From Erysipelotrichaceae bacterium (GTDB lineage Bacteria > Bacillota_I > Bacilli_A > Erysipelotrichales > Erysipelotrichaceae), in assembly GCA_017405785.1 (NCBI GenBank), contig JAFQZR010000018.1, positions 1 through 64,000 on the forward strand: a DNA stretch of 64,000 nt, given 5' to 3'. Under the pieces are notes generated by a model. The model saw only the letters and a list, made by a program, of their open reading frames with translations, made no database searches and had not been told where the DNA came from. Below, piece after piece: positions 17,326 to 25,069 of this stretch. The position numbers were made by a program, and so were the translations under genes. The first letter of the stretch is position 1. Every line of letters starts with the position of its first letter.

Positions 17326-18574
17326 TGAGTATACGGCTCTTCTTAAAGAGGAGCTGATTGAAGCGACAGGCTGTACCGAACCGATCGCTTTAGCTTTGGC
17401 AGCAGCCAAGGCCAGACAGACCCTCGGTCAGATGCCGGAAGAAGTAGAAGTCTACTGCAGCGGCAACATTGTCAAGAATGTAAAGGCTGTCGTTGTTCCT
17501 AACAGCGGCGGATTAAAAGGCATTAAAGTAGCGGCTTTACTGGGTATTGTCGCCGGTGACGCTGATGCTTCCTTACAGGTCATCAGCCATGTTGATGATG
17601 AAGGACGTAAGGCACTTAATGAAGCTCTGGAACATGTCAGAGTAAAGGTCATTCTGGCTGAAAGAGTACCGCCTCTGTACATCCGGGTTAAAGTCAGAAA
17701 CGGCTATAATACTGCTGAGATCGAGATAGCCCTAGCTCATACCAATGTGACCAGAGTTATCAAGAACAAGGAAGTTCTTTACAGTCAGGATTATGACAGA
17801 GATGCGATTGCCGGCATTGAAACCGACAAGATGAACATCAATGACATCATTGAGTACGCCGAAACAGTTGATCTTGATGATATCAGAGAGACCATTGAGA
17901 GACAGATCGCGGACAATACCGCCATCAGTAATGAAGGTTTAAGGAATAACTGGGGCGAAAGAGTCGGCCAGACACTTCTGGAAGAATACGGTAATAACAT
18001 TATTATCAGAGCCAGAGCCGCAGCCGCAGCCGGCAGCGATGCCAGAATGAACGGCTGTGCCATGCCGGTAGTTATCAACTCCGGTTCAGGCAACCAGGGC
18101 ATGACGGTATCCTTACCGGTTATAGAATATGCCAGGGAACTGAACTGTGATCATGATAAGCTGTTAAGAGCACTGGTACTGGCAAACCTGATGGCTCTGC
18201 ATCAGAAGAAATACATCGGATACTTAAGTGCCTATTGCGGTGCGGTAAGTGCCGGGGCCGGAGCAGCCTGCGGAATCTGCTGGCTGCTGGGCGGAACCAG
18301 AAAACAGATCGCTGACACTCTGGTAAATGCCATGGCTACCATTGGTGGAATGGTCTGTGACGGTGCCAAGAGCAGCTGCGCAGGCAAGATATCGCTCAGT
18401 ATCGAAGCCGGCATACAGGGTATGAAAATGGCCATGAAGGGCTTAAGATACAGACCAGGTGAAGGCATCGTAAAGGAAGACGATGACGAAACGGTCAGAG
18501 AAGTCGGCAGAATGGGTAATGCAGGCATGAAGGGCACTGACCTGGAAATTCTGCATATAATGCTGGAGGAATAA
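17303..18574 (+). CDS. cyuA: L-cysteine desulfidase (CyuA/UPF0597 family)
   Basis: A 423-residue protein of the UPF0597 family (serine-dehydratase alpha-like). Typical blocks are IEATGCTEPIALALAAA with C24, SGNIVKNVKAVVVPNSGG, and GGMVCDGAKSSCAGK with C352 and C359. CyuA is an Fe-S enzyme that splits L-cysteine to pyruvate, ammonia and sulfide; the cysteines seen fit the [4Fe-4S] site. Gene order places it between two URO-D proteins, and coupling is tight: a 23-base overlap upstream and a TAATG stop/start downstream. It gives the best clue that the operon handles a cysteine-yielding compound. Confidence 0.85.
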   Translation: MVSREVYNEYTALLKEELIEATGCTEPIALALAAAKARQTLGQMPEEVEVYCSGNIVKNVKAVVVPNSGGLKGIKVAALLGIVAGDADASLQVISHVDDEGRKALNEALEHVRVKVILAERVPPLYIRVKVRNGYNTAEIEIALAHTNVTRVIKNKEVLYSQDYDRDAIAGIETDKMNINDIIEYAETVDLDDIRETIERQIADNTAISNEGLRNNWGERVGQTLLEEYGNNIIIRARAAAAAGSDARMNGCAMPVVINSGSGNQGMTVSLPVIEYARELNCDHDKLLRALVLANLMALHQKKYIGYLSAYCGAVSAGAGAACGICWLLGGTRKQIADTLVNAMATIGGMVCDGAKSSCAGKISLSIEAGIQGMKMAMKGLRYRPGEGIVKEDDDETVREVGRMGNAGMKGTDLEILHIMLEE

Positions 18575-19566
18575 TGGTTACAAAGAAGGAAAGAATCTAC
18601 AATGCCGTTAACGGATTAAAGACCGACAGGCAGCCATATGCCATGTGGACACATCTGCCTGGCATCGACCTTGATCCGGTTAAGCTGGCTGAAACCACAT
18701 ATCAGTTCTTTAAGGAATATGACATTGATCTGATCAAGACCATGAACAACGGCATGTATGCCATTGAGGATTTCGGCTGTGAAGTTGATTATTCCGATAT
18801 CGCCAAAGGCGGTGTTGCCAAGGTCGTTAAGACTCCGGTCAATACCATTGATGACTGGAAGGACATCAAGCCGGTATCAATTGAGGATTCCGTAGCTTTG
18901 AAGAGAGAACTGTATTCACTGAAAGTGTTGCTGGATCTTGTCAAAGATGATGAGGTACCTGTCTTGTTTACGGTATTCTCACCGTTTACCACTGCCAACA
19001 AGCTGTGCGGCGGTAAGATACTTGAGCACATTAAAACAGGGAAGACAGAAGACATTCACAGACGGTTACAGATAATCACTGATGTAACGGTCGAAGTTGT
19101 TAAGGAAGCCAACAGACTGGGAGCTTCAGGTGTATACTTCGCTACCCAGATGAGCAACTACTCAGTATGTTCTGAAGAAGTGTTCAGAGAATTCGGTTCA
19201 CCTTATGACATTCAGGTACTGGAAGCCTCTGAAGGCTTTGCGGACGCTGTTCACTGCCATGGTTCAGATATCATGTACGACATTCTTAAGGAATATCCGG
19301 TAGATATCTTCAACTGGCACGCCGGTGAATCATTACCGACCATAGAAGAAGCCAAAAAGATGAACAAATGCTTAATGGGCGGTATTATCAGAGGCGACAT
19401 TACTGACAGTAACCACCAGCGGATCAGAGAACAGATCCAGCATTGCTGGGATGTCATGGGTGGTGTTCATCATATCCTGTCACCGGGATGTGTCATCAGG
19501 TATCCTCTGAATGAGGTAACGCTGAAATACATAAAGGAAGCTATTGAAGAAGTAACTTCCAAATAG
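18574..19566 (+). CDS. URO-D superfamily methyltransferase-like protein (copy 2)
   Basis: A 330-residue relative of the protein at 16255, only moderately similar. It opens MVTKKERIYNAVNGLKTDRQP and carries the probable Zn site H227-C228-H229 (VHCHGSD) with C306 (SPGCVIRYPLN). Both copies share the H-x-H-G and PGC pattern, so they probably act on related substrates or as two halves of one reaction. The ATG overlaps the cyuA stop (TAATG). It is the last gene of the operon, closed by the terminator at 19568. Confidence 0.8.
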   Translation: MVTKKERIYNAVNGLKTDRQPYAMWTHLPGIDLDPVKLAETTYQFFKEYDIDLIKTMNNGMYAIEDFGCEVDYSDIAKGGVAKVVKTPVNTIDDWKDIKPVSIEDSVALKRELYSLKVLLDLVKDDEVPVLFTVFSPFTTANKLCGGKILEHIKTGKTEDIHRRLQIITDVTVEVVKEANRLGASGVYFATQMSNYSVCSEEVFREFGSPYDIQVLEASEGFADAVHCHGSDIMYDILKEYPVDIFNWHAGESLPTIEEAKKMNKCLMGGIIRGDITDSNHQRIREQIQHCWDVMGGVHHILSPGCVIRYPLNEVTLKYIKEAIEEVTSK

Positions 19567-19567
19567 T

Positions 19568-19599
19568 AAAAGAAGACAACAGGAATGTTGTTTTCTTTT
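19568..19599 (+). terminator. terminator of the Liv/URO-D/CyuA operon
   Basis: A 14-bp stem (19568-19581 with 19586-19599, one G-T wobble), loop GGAA. The T-rich right arm provides the tract. Confidence 0.8.
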
Positions 19600-19649
19600 A
19601 GTCATGAAGGTTATGGTATGATGATAAGTAGAAAAGAGAGGTGGTATCT

Positions 19650-19961
19650 ATGGCTGTCTATGTAATTGTGATGTCAGTAGTTGCAGGCATTATGATGACC
19701 TTAGGATTTTCCATATACAGAGGCAATACCTCTCTTATTAACAGTTACCATCAGAATAAGGTCAAACCGGATGATCTGAAGATGTACGGCAGATCATTTG
19801 GACGCTGTCTTATTTTACTGGGTGTATTTATGATCGTCAGTGCAGCCATTGAACTGGCTGGATATATGAAAGAAGCTGTTATTGAACTGTTTATCGGCAT
19901 AATAATCGGTCTGATATGTCTGTTTTCTGTACAGAAAAAGTATAACGGCAGTATATTCTGA
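19650..19961 (+). CDS. small membrane protein, DUF3784-like
   Basis: A 103-residue protein with three hydrophobic segments (about 4-22, 50-72, 78-95). The pattern of a YxRG loop followed by YGRSFG and two C-terminal spans resembles DUF3784 proteins of Firmicutes. Function unknown. Start at ATG 19650, five bases after AGGTGG; a GTG at 19641 lies on the ribosome site itself. It is followed by the XRE regulator gene. Confidence 0.6.
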   Translation: MAVYVIVMSVVAGIMMTLGFSIYRGNTSLINSYHQNKVKPDDLKMYGRSFGRCLILLGVFMIVSAAIELAGYMKEAVIELFIGIIIGLICLFSVQKKYNGSIF

Positions 19962-19964
19962 TTG

Positions 19965-20012
19965 TGTTACGGAAAGTAACAGCAATGTTACAGTCCGTCC
20001 CTTGTGTGTTAC
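19965..20012 (+). repeat. TGTTAC repeats with 21-bp spacing (possible operator)
   Basis: TGTTAC occurs at 19965-19970, 19986-19991 and 20007-20012, exactly 21 bases apart, with an inverted copy (GTAACA) at 19976-19981. Two helical turns per step would put bound proteins on one DNA face. The last copy overlaps the probable -35 region of the XRE gene (-10 TATGAT at 20026-20031), so auto-repression is a natural guess. Confidence 0.5.
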
Positions 20013-20077
20013 CTGAATATGACCATATGATGAGGGTGTAAGAAAGATCCGTGACAGCGGATAAGGAGGAATTAACA

Positions 20078-20653
20078 ATGACATTTGGAGAGAAATTCAG
20101 AACTGCAAGGAAAGAAGCCGGCTTTACTCAGGAACAGCTGGCAGAAAAGCTCAGTGTTTCCAGATCGGCCATAGCCAAGTGGGAAAGCGATAACGGCATG
20201 CCTGATGTTAACAACCTGAAGGCCATAAGCGAACTGCTTAACGTCAGCATTGACTATCTGTTAAGTGAGGATGACAGGATCTGTTTTAATGAAACCAGAG
20301 AACCGATCAATCTGGAAAACTATGTAAAGACAGGCAAGTGCCGTGATAAGAAGGATCAGGCCTGTTATGAAAAGTATAAGGATGCTGAGGCAATATATCC
20401 TCTGATTCGCAAGAAGAAGCTGAATTGGAAGGAACAGCTGCTTGATCTGTTCACTTTCTGGGGAGCCAGCCAGATGGTTGATTATGCCAATAATAATGAC
20501 GGTTATTATCTGGTTGAAAAAGATGGCAGACAGTATCTGGTAAGAGTATCATCTGATTTCATCAGTACCAGTGAACTGGCGACCAGAATAGATGCCAGGA
20601 AATTCGTCATTGGGAACAATGTTTTCACTAAGTGCACTTATCAGCTGATCTGA
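20078..20653 (+). CDS. XRE-family transcriptional regulator
   Basis: A 191-residue protein. The N-terminal helix-turn-helix (about 4-62) reads FRTARKEAGFTQEQLAEKLSVSRSAIAKWES. The C-terminal 120 residues contain no recognised domain and are mostly soluble. The start at 20078 follows AAGGAGG at a normal distance; a longer GTG frame would include the ribosome site. The TGTTAC repeats directly upstream are its likely autoregulatory site. Confidence 0.8.
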   Translation: MTFGEKFRTARKEAGFTQEQLAEKLSVSRSAIAKWESDNGMPDVNNLKAISELLNVSIDYLLSEDDRICFNETREPINLENYVKTGKCRDKKDQACYEKYKDAEAIYPLIRKKKLNWKEQLLDLFTFWGASQMVDYANNNDGYYLVEKDGRQYLVRVSSDFISTSELATRIDARKFVIGNNVFTKCTYQLI

Positions 20654-20692
20654 TATAAAAAGAACATAAAATATAGACAGAAATGTTATTTG

Positions 20693-20733
20693 CTCAGATG
20701 GAATATGCGTAAGTTAATCCGTCTGAGTTTTTT
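20693..20733 (+). terminator. terminator of the XRE gene
   Basis: CTCAGATGG (20693-20701) pairs with CCGTCTGAG (20719-20727, one wobble), followed by six T. Confidence 0.75.
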
Positions 20734-20740
20734 ATTGTTT

Positions 20741-20769
20741 TTGACATAGGTACTGTAATAAAGTATGAG
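20741..20769 (+). promoter_or_regulatory. near-consensus promoter with no gene behind it
   Basis: A perfect -35 box TTGACA (20741-20746), an exact 17-base spacer and TATGAG (20764-20769). No protein gene follows on this strand; about 100 bases later comes a strong terminator. Best explained as the promoter of a small RNA. Confidence 0.6.
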
Positions 20770-20775
20770 GTGAAA

Positions 20776-20871
20776 TGTCATTTTCTGATATTTCATTTCA
20801 TCCAAGAGGAATCCTAAAGGATTCTTTCTACTGAAAACCAGATAGTCTGTGCTATCTGGTTTTCCCTTTTT
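20776..20871 (+). ncRNA. candidate small RNA, about 95 nt
   Basis: Between a near-consensus promoter (20741-20769) and a strong terminator lie three successive hairpins: GAAAT/ATTTC (about 20772-20794), AGGAATCC-TAAA-GGATTCTT (about 20807-20826) and AAAACCAGATAG/CTATCTGGTTTT (20834-20845 with 20852-20863) followed by CCCTTTTT. No reading frame of useful size is present. It converges on the minus-strand gene ending at 20871, so its terminator probably serves both. Not matched to a known family. Confidence 0.5.
20834..20871. terminator. bidirectional terminator
   Basis: A perfect 12-bp stem with a six-base loop, followed by CCCTTTTT on the plus strand. It also lies just after the stop of the minus-strand gene at 20871. 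Confidence 0.8.
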
Positions 20872-21089
20872 CAGTATATGATCTCGAGATCTTCGGTTAT
20901 GCCGTATATGTCCTTGAACTCCTTGAGGTCCTTGGGATTTCTGATCAGCAGGATCTCTTCAAAGTGGCCGGTCCGGATATCCTGAAAACCGGCAACCTGT
21001 TCACCGGTACAGATGCTGGCTCTGATGACAGGTTTCCTGACTTTTGGATCGTATGTTTTCTTCTGGGTCTTTTTCTTAAAGAATATCAT
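20871..21089 (-). CDS. small conserved hypothetical protein, 72 residues
   Basis: A basic N terminus (IFFKKKTQKKTYDPK) followed by KPVIRASICTGEQVAGFQDI, then a region rich in E, I and L. I recall small Firmicutes proteins with a similar SICTGEQVAGF segment but know no function. The ATG overlaps the stop of the upstream gene (ATGA), and GGGGAGG precedes it. Last gene of the minus-strand ROK cluster. Confidence 0.65.
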   Translation of the reverse strand: MIFFKKKTQKKTYDPKVRKPVIRASICTGEQVAGFQDIRTGHFEEILLIRNPKDLKEFKDIYGITEDLEIIY

Positions 21090-21313
21090 GTTACCTCCCC
21101 GGATTTATGAATTCGTACTGCCAATACAATACCTAGAATAAGGAATACGGCTGCTACAAGGAAACCGAAGACTTTTCCCCATAACATTTCACTGTTTGTG
21201 CCGGTTTCAAGGCCTATGTATACGATAAAACCGGTTATCAGTGAAACAATGAGGTACCTTATGATTTTAGGTATCTTACTGTTGTTTATGATGTCTGCTA
21301 TAAAAGGTTCCAT
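21086..21313 (-). CDS. small membrane protein, 75 residues
   Basis: Two predicted spans (about 20-37 and 48-68). The start at 21313 follows AAAGGAG at six bases, and its ATG overlaps the stop of the gene before it (TAATG). No family recognised. Part of the tightly coupled ROK cluster. Confidence 0.6.
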   Translation of the reverse strand: MEPFIADIINNSKIPKIIRYLIVSLITGFIVYIGLETGTNSEMLWGKVFGFLVAAVFLILGIVLAVRIHKSGEVT

Positions 21314-21579
21314 TATCGGCTCCTTTCCTTTTCCAGTTCCCACAGTTCATCAATGCTCTTGAGAGTATCAGGGAACAGGAATATCGATGTTTTATGATAG
21401 ATTTCTGTAGTGGCTGTTGCGGCTTTGGGAACAAAACGGTTCCATATGACAACTCTGTAGGTCAGCGCCTTATAGTCTCTGGTGCCGCCGTCTCTGTATT
21501 TGACACAGCCCATGGGGCAGAACAGGATCAGTAAGACGATGATAATGATGAATGATCTGATTATTCTTTTCTTTTTCAT
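21313..21579 (-). CDS. small exported protein with a DGGTRDY motif (copy 1)
   Basis: An 88-residue protein: hydrophobic N-terminal segment (about 6-22) with a possible lipobox (FCPMGC), then YRDGGTRDYKALTYRVVIWN and a C-terminal FLFPDTLKSIDELWELEK. It is clearly related to the protein at 30773-31042, which shares the DGGTRDY, YRVV-WN and LFP-KSIDELW segments. Function unknown. The start overlaps the ROK stop (TAATG). Confidence 0.65.
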   Translation of the reverse strand: MKKKRIIRSFIIIIVLLILFCPMGCVKYRDGGTRDYKALTYRVVIWNRFVPKAATATTEIYHKTSIFLFPDTLKSIDELWELEKERSR

Positions 21580-22475
21580 TACTTCATGCCCCAGGTAATG
21601 CAGGCACCGATCAGGTTGGCATCATTGCGGAACTGACAATTGACGATCTCAACAGGAAGCTCGACCTTACGGCCTCCTCCGGTATAGCTGGCCAGCCTGA
21701 CTTCTTCAAACTTTTCCCTGATTCTTTCAACAACAATCGGCTGAGCACTTATGCCTCCGCCAATGGCAACCTTTTCCAAATCCAGCATGTAGTACATGTT
21801 ATATAACTGTACGGCTATGTTGGTACACAGCTGGTCAAATATTTCCTGTGCGATCGGATCATCAGGCATTCTGCGGAAGAATTCTCTGCCGTCGATCTGT
21901 TCTTCACTGTTGGTTCTTTCCTTGTATGTACGTAACAGATATGTCGTTGAACAGCATTCGCCCAGAATCTGATAAGGGTAGTTGATATTGTTGGCTTCCG
22001 TATTTATGAAACTGAATTCACCGGCACTGAAATGCGGACCTCTGACGATCTGTCCGTTGATGACAAGACCTCCGCCTATGCCGGTACCGATAACAAATAC
22101 GGCTGCGTTCTGGCAGCCCTGTAAGGCTCCCTTATGGAATTCAGCCCGAACAGCTGCCTTAGCATCATTATCAATGGTTACTCGACATCCGCAGATCTCA
22201 CTTAGAACCCTGGCCACGTGTCTGTCATACTTATATCTCATGATGTTTGAACCGACACAGTATCCTGTTTGGGCATCAACGACTCCCGGTAAGGTCATGG
22301 CAATGCCTTCAACTTCATCCTTGCACTGCTGGTATACTTCGTTAATAAGACCGGAGAAGCTTTCAAAGCTTTCCTTCGGAGTTGGAACAGTTCCTCTGTT
22401 GGTTATGTTGAGCTGATCATCCACAATGCCATATTTAATTAAGGTTGCGCCTACGTCAAAAGACAGAAGTTTCAT
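21579..22475 (-). CDS. ROK-family protein (sugar kinase-like)
   Basis: A 298-residue protein with the ROK layout: N-terminal phosphate motif LLSFDVGATLIKYGIVD, central VTIDNDAKAAVRAEF, VFVIGTGIGGGLVINGQIV and AIGGGISAQP near the end. No N-terminal helix-turn-helix, so a kinase (glucose, fructose or N-acetyl sugars) is more likely than a repressor. The Zn-binding Cys motif is poorly conserved (GECCSTTYL). AAAGGATG precedes the start. It heads a cluster of four coupled genes on the minus strand. Confidence 0.82.
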   Translation of the reverse strand: MKLLSFDVGATLIKYGIVDDQLNITNRGTVPTPKESFESFSGLINEVYQQCKDEVEGIAMTLPGVVDAQTGYCVGSNIMRYKYDRHVARVLSEICGCRVTIDNDAKAAVRAEFHKGALQGCQNAAVFVIGTGIGGGLVINGQIVRGPHFSAGEFSFINTEANNINYPYQILGECCSTTYLLRTYKERTNSEEQIDGREFFRRMPDDPIAQEIFDQLCTNIAVQLYNMYYMLDLEKVAIGGGISAQPIVVERIREKFEEVRLASYTGGGRKVELPVEIVNCQFRNDANLIGACITWGMK

Positions 22476-22534
22476 ATTATCATCCTTTCCGCAATTCAGT
22501 TCTTATAATCATTATACTATATTGACAGATGCGA

Positions 22535-23284
22535 TTATCTTTTTCTGATCAGATAGTATTCCCGCATGTAAAGCAGATAACTGCCGGCTGTAATGGCACC
22601 TAAATAAATTAGTACTCCCGGTAATATGCCCAGGGCAACGGATATCTGATGAAATACCGGCTGGGTGGTAGGGTAGTAAGGTGTTATGTAGAACATGTTG
22701 GCTTCAACATGGGTATTATTGATGATGTGATGGCTGATGACATTGATTATTTCAGCAATTACAGCCATTACTGAAAACAGGATGACCGCAGGAAAGAAAG
22801 GTGCCTTCTTTCTTTGCCTGAGGATGAGAATAGAAGCCAGACACTCCAGTATCATGATTCCATGGTAGATGAAACCATGACAGAACAGCCAGATCTGCGG
22901 ACGCATCATGTCAGCAGGAATCAGTAAGGCTATTACTGCCGCCAGCAGGGAATAGGTAGCCACAAACATCAGGAAAGTGTTCTGCCGTTTTCCCTTAAGA
23001 TGAGGAATCAGCACTGAGCAGTACATGGCCATGCTGCAGAGCTGCCATGGGAAAAACCAGGTGGAAGGTCCGTCGGTATAGACATATCTCGGGACAAACC
23101 ACTGTTTCCAGATCTCACCGATAACCATGATGATACCCATTATTCCGATTATTCTGATCAGTGTTTTTTCTTTCCGGTTTTTAAGCAGCATAAAGAAAAT
23201 CACTGATATTACCGTAATCAGTATCAGTATGGCTATATGTAATAAACCGAACATTTCCGGTGTCTGCTTGAAGGTAATACCCAT
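22535..23284 (-). CDS. integral membrane protein, YwaF/TMEM164-like
   Basis: A 249-residue protein with six or seven spans. The segment FFPWQLCSMAMYCSVLIP, a conserved FCHGFIYHGIM and the C-terminal YYPTTQPVFHQI fit the TIGR02206/YwaF membrane family. Function unknown. It is 14 bases downstream of the GNAT gene on the same strand. Confidence 0.6.
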   Translation of the reverse strand: MGITFKQTPEMFGLLHIAILILITVISVIFFMLLKNRKEKTLIRIIGIMGIIMVIGEIWKQWFVPRYVYTDGPSTWFFPWQLCSMAMYCSVLIPHLKGKRQNTFLMFVATYSLLAAVIALLIPADMMRPQIWLFCHGFIYHGIMILECLASILILRQRKKAPFFPAVILFSVMAVIAEIINVISHHIINNTHVEANMFYITPYYPTTQPVFHQISVALGILPGVLIYLGAITAGSYLLYMREYYLIRKR

Positions 23285-23298
23285 CAGGATCTCCTTAT

Positions 23299-23823
23299 TT
23301 ATGAGAAGTCATTAAAGGTTTCAGGGGTAAGTTCATAGTCAATGAATGACTGCGGTACACCAACCTGATCTATCCAGGCATCAATGTTGACTCTGGTCTT
23401 CTGGAAACCGATGGTTTCATAGACATGCTGGGCTCTCAGGTTCTTAAGATTGGTATCAAGAACGATCTTTTCATAACCTCTGGAAAACAGTTCCTTTATC
23501 AGTGAGCTGAGAATGATCTTTCCAAGTCCTCTGTTCTGATATGCAGGATCACAGATCTTGATGCCCATTTTAGCAGTATTGTTGCCTATATTGGTATAAC
23601 TCATTTCCCCGATCAGCTTATCCTGATATTCGATGACCAGACGGCGTCTGGTATCATCAGTATCATCTGAAAGCTGTTCTCTGATAATGTCAGCTGAAGT
23701 CCCTAATCCATTAGGAAAACCGGCATGAGCCATGACGCTGCCGTCATTCCACCAGTCAGCTAACTGCTGACAGTCAGCACTTTCAACATTTCTTATGCTT
23801 ATATCATTGTTTCTGATTAACAT
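23299..23823 (-). CDS. GNAT family N-acetyltransferase
   Basis: A 174-residue acetyltransferase. The acetyl-CoA motif A is PAYQNRGLGKIILSSLIKELF, followed by LDTNLKNLRAQHVYETIGF, typical of the RimJ/RimL-like branch. Substrate unknown. Its ATG overlaps the stop of the gene before it (TAATG), so the two are translationally coupled. Confidence 0.85.
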   Translation of the reverse strand: MLIRNNDISIRNVESADCQQLADWWNDGSVMAHAGFPNGLGTSADIIREQLSDDTDDTRRRLVIEYQDKLIGEMSYTNIGNNTAKMGIKICDPAYQNRGLGKIILSSLIKELFSRGYEKIVLDTNLKNLRAQHVYETIGFQKTRVNIDAWIDQVGVPQSFIDYELTPETFNDFS

Positions 23824-24227
23824 TACTTTACCTCATTGACCAGAAGATACTTTCCTCTGGTTTTCATTGCTTCTGTATATACTATTGCGAAACAGTCTCC
23901 AATGATTACAATAGCGTCTGTATTCATGGCAGCCCGTATAACGGCAGTTTCCAAAGGCAGGACTGCTTCATTGAGATCAGGATCAGGTGACAGGATATAA
24001 CACTGCTGGTCATGCTTTCTGATGAATTTCTGGAAATCGTTCTGGCGTTCCAGATCTTCACCCTGCATGACGATCAGCTTGGTATCAAGGAAATCTTCGG
24101 CCTGATGACAGAAACGACTTAAGCCTTCATAGCGTTTCTTCTTGCTGGCCAGCTCATAAAGCAGACGTTCACGTCTGTTTTTTCTGATAAACTTCTGGAC
24201 AAACATTTCTTCCTTAAACTGATCCAT
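23823..24227 (-). CDS. hypothetical protein, 134 residues
   Basis: Soluble, basic N-terminal half (FIRKNRRERLLYELASKKKRYEGLSRFCH) and an alpha/beta-looking C-terminal half (DAIVIIGDCFAIVYTEA). I do not recognise it. The start at 24227 is chosen because AAGGAG lies nine bases upstream; a longer frame to 24284 lacks one. First gene of the GNAT/YwaF cluster, diverging from the SGNH gene. Confidence 0.6.
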   Translation of the reverse strand: MDQFKEEMFVQKFIRKNRRERLLYELASKKKRYEGLSRFCHQAEDFLDTKLIVMQGEDLERQNDFQKFIRKHDQQCYILSPDPDLNEAVLPLETAVIRAAMNTDAIVIIGDCFAIVYTEAMKTRGKYLLVNEVK

Positions 24228-24344
24228 AAAGTATCTCCTTATGCAGTTATTGTAACATATCATCAACCATTCAGCAGAGTTCATTTGATAGACAAGATAA
24301 ATACTTGATGCTAGAGTTATTTTAAGAAATGCAGAGGTACGGAT

Positions 24345-25034
24345 ATGAAGGTATTATTTGTAGGAAACAGTCATACGTTCTTTAATGACATGCCGGAACT
24401 GTTTGGCAGGTTCGTAGAAAAAACAACAGGTGAAAAACCTGAAGTTGTGATGCTGGCGTACAGTGGCAGGGATTATACATGGCACAGAAAGGAGTACTTC
24501 GCAGTAAGATTCAATCTGATGTACGGAGGATTTGATTATTGTATTCTTCAGCAGGCTGCTCATCCGTATCCGCCGATTGAAACAACGCTGGAATACGGGA
24601 AGATGTTAATTGATCTGTGTAAGAAGTGCAACGTTAAACCGGTTGTATACATGACCTGGGCAGAGAAGAGATTCCCGGAAAACCAGCAGAAAATGATAGA
24701 CACCTGTAAGACACTGACAAATGAAAACGGTGCCTTACTGGCACCGATAGGAGAAGTCTGGCAGAAGGTACAGCAGGAATATCCTGACATTGAACTGTAT
24801 TTCCGTGACGGGGAACATGCAGGGCCTTACGGTGATTTCCTGATTGCTTCTGTATTATGTAAGTTACTGACCGGAGATGTTTCAGATGAAGTTATCGGAC
24901 AGGGCTTTGATTTCCGGCAGGACAGTGTCTTTAATTTCGAATTACCGGAAATTATTGAAGATAAAGAAAAAGTTCCAGTTGAATTGGATAGAAATAAATC
25001 ATCCAGGATACTGGAAATTATAAAAGGAATATAA
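24345..25034 (+). CDS. SGNH-type hydrolase-like protein
   Basis: A 229-residue cytosolic protein. Block I reads LFVGNSHTFFNDMP with the nucleophile Ser, and the catalytic pair near the C terminus is in FRDGEHAGPYGDFLIA (D and H). This matches SGNH/GDSL-like esterases, although the oxyanion Gly/Asn blocks are less clear. Substrate unknown. No signal peptide. AGAGG lies nine bases upstream. Confidence 0.65.
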   Translation: MKVLFVGNSHTFFNDMPELFGRFVEKTTGEKPEVVMLAYSGRDYTWHRKEYFAVRFNLMYGGFDYCILQQAAHPYPPIETTLEYGKMLIDLCKKCNVKPVVYMTWAEKRFPENQQKMIDTCKTLTNENGALLAPIGEVWQKVQQEYPDIELYFRDGEHAGPYGDFLIASVLCKLLTGDVSDEVIGQGFDFRQDSVFNFELPEIIEDKEKVPVELDRNKSSRILEIIKGI

Positions 25035-25042
25035 GCATATGA

Positions 25043-25066
25043 AAACGGCATCATAGGATGCCGTTT
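25043..25066. terminator. bidirectional terminator between convergent genes
   Basis: AAACGGCATC (25043-25052) pairs perfectly with GATGCCGTTT (25057-25066), loop ATAG. Confidence 0.75.
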
Positions 25067-25069
25067 GTG

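Noticed and set aside
21579-22475. ROK-family repressor (NagC/XylR type)
   Set aside because: There is no N-terminal helix-turn-helix; the protein begins directly with the kinase phosphate motif.
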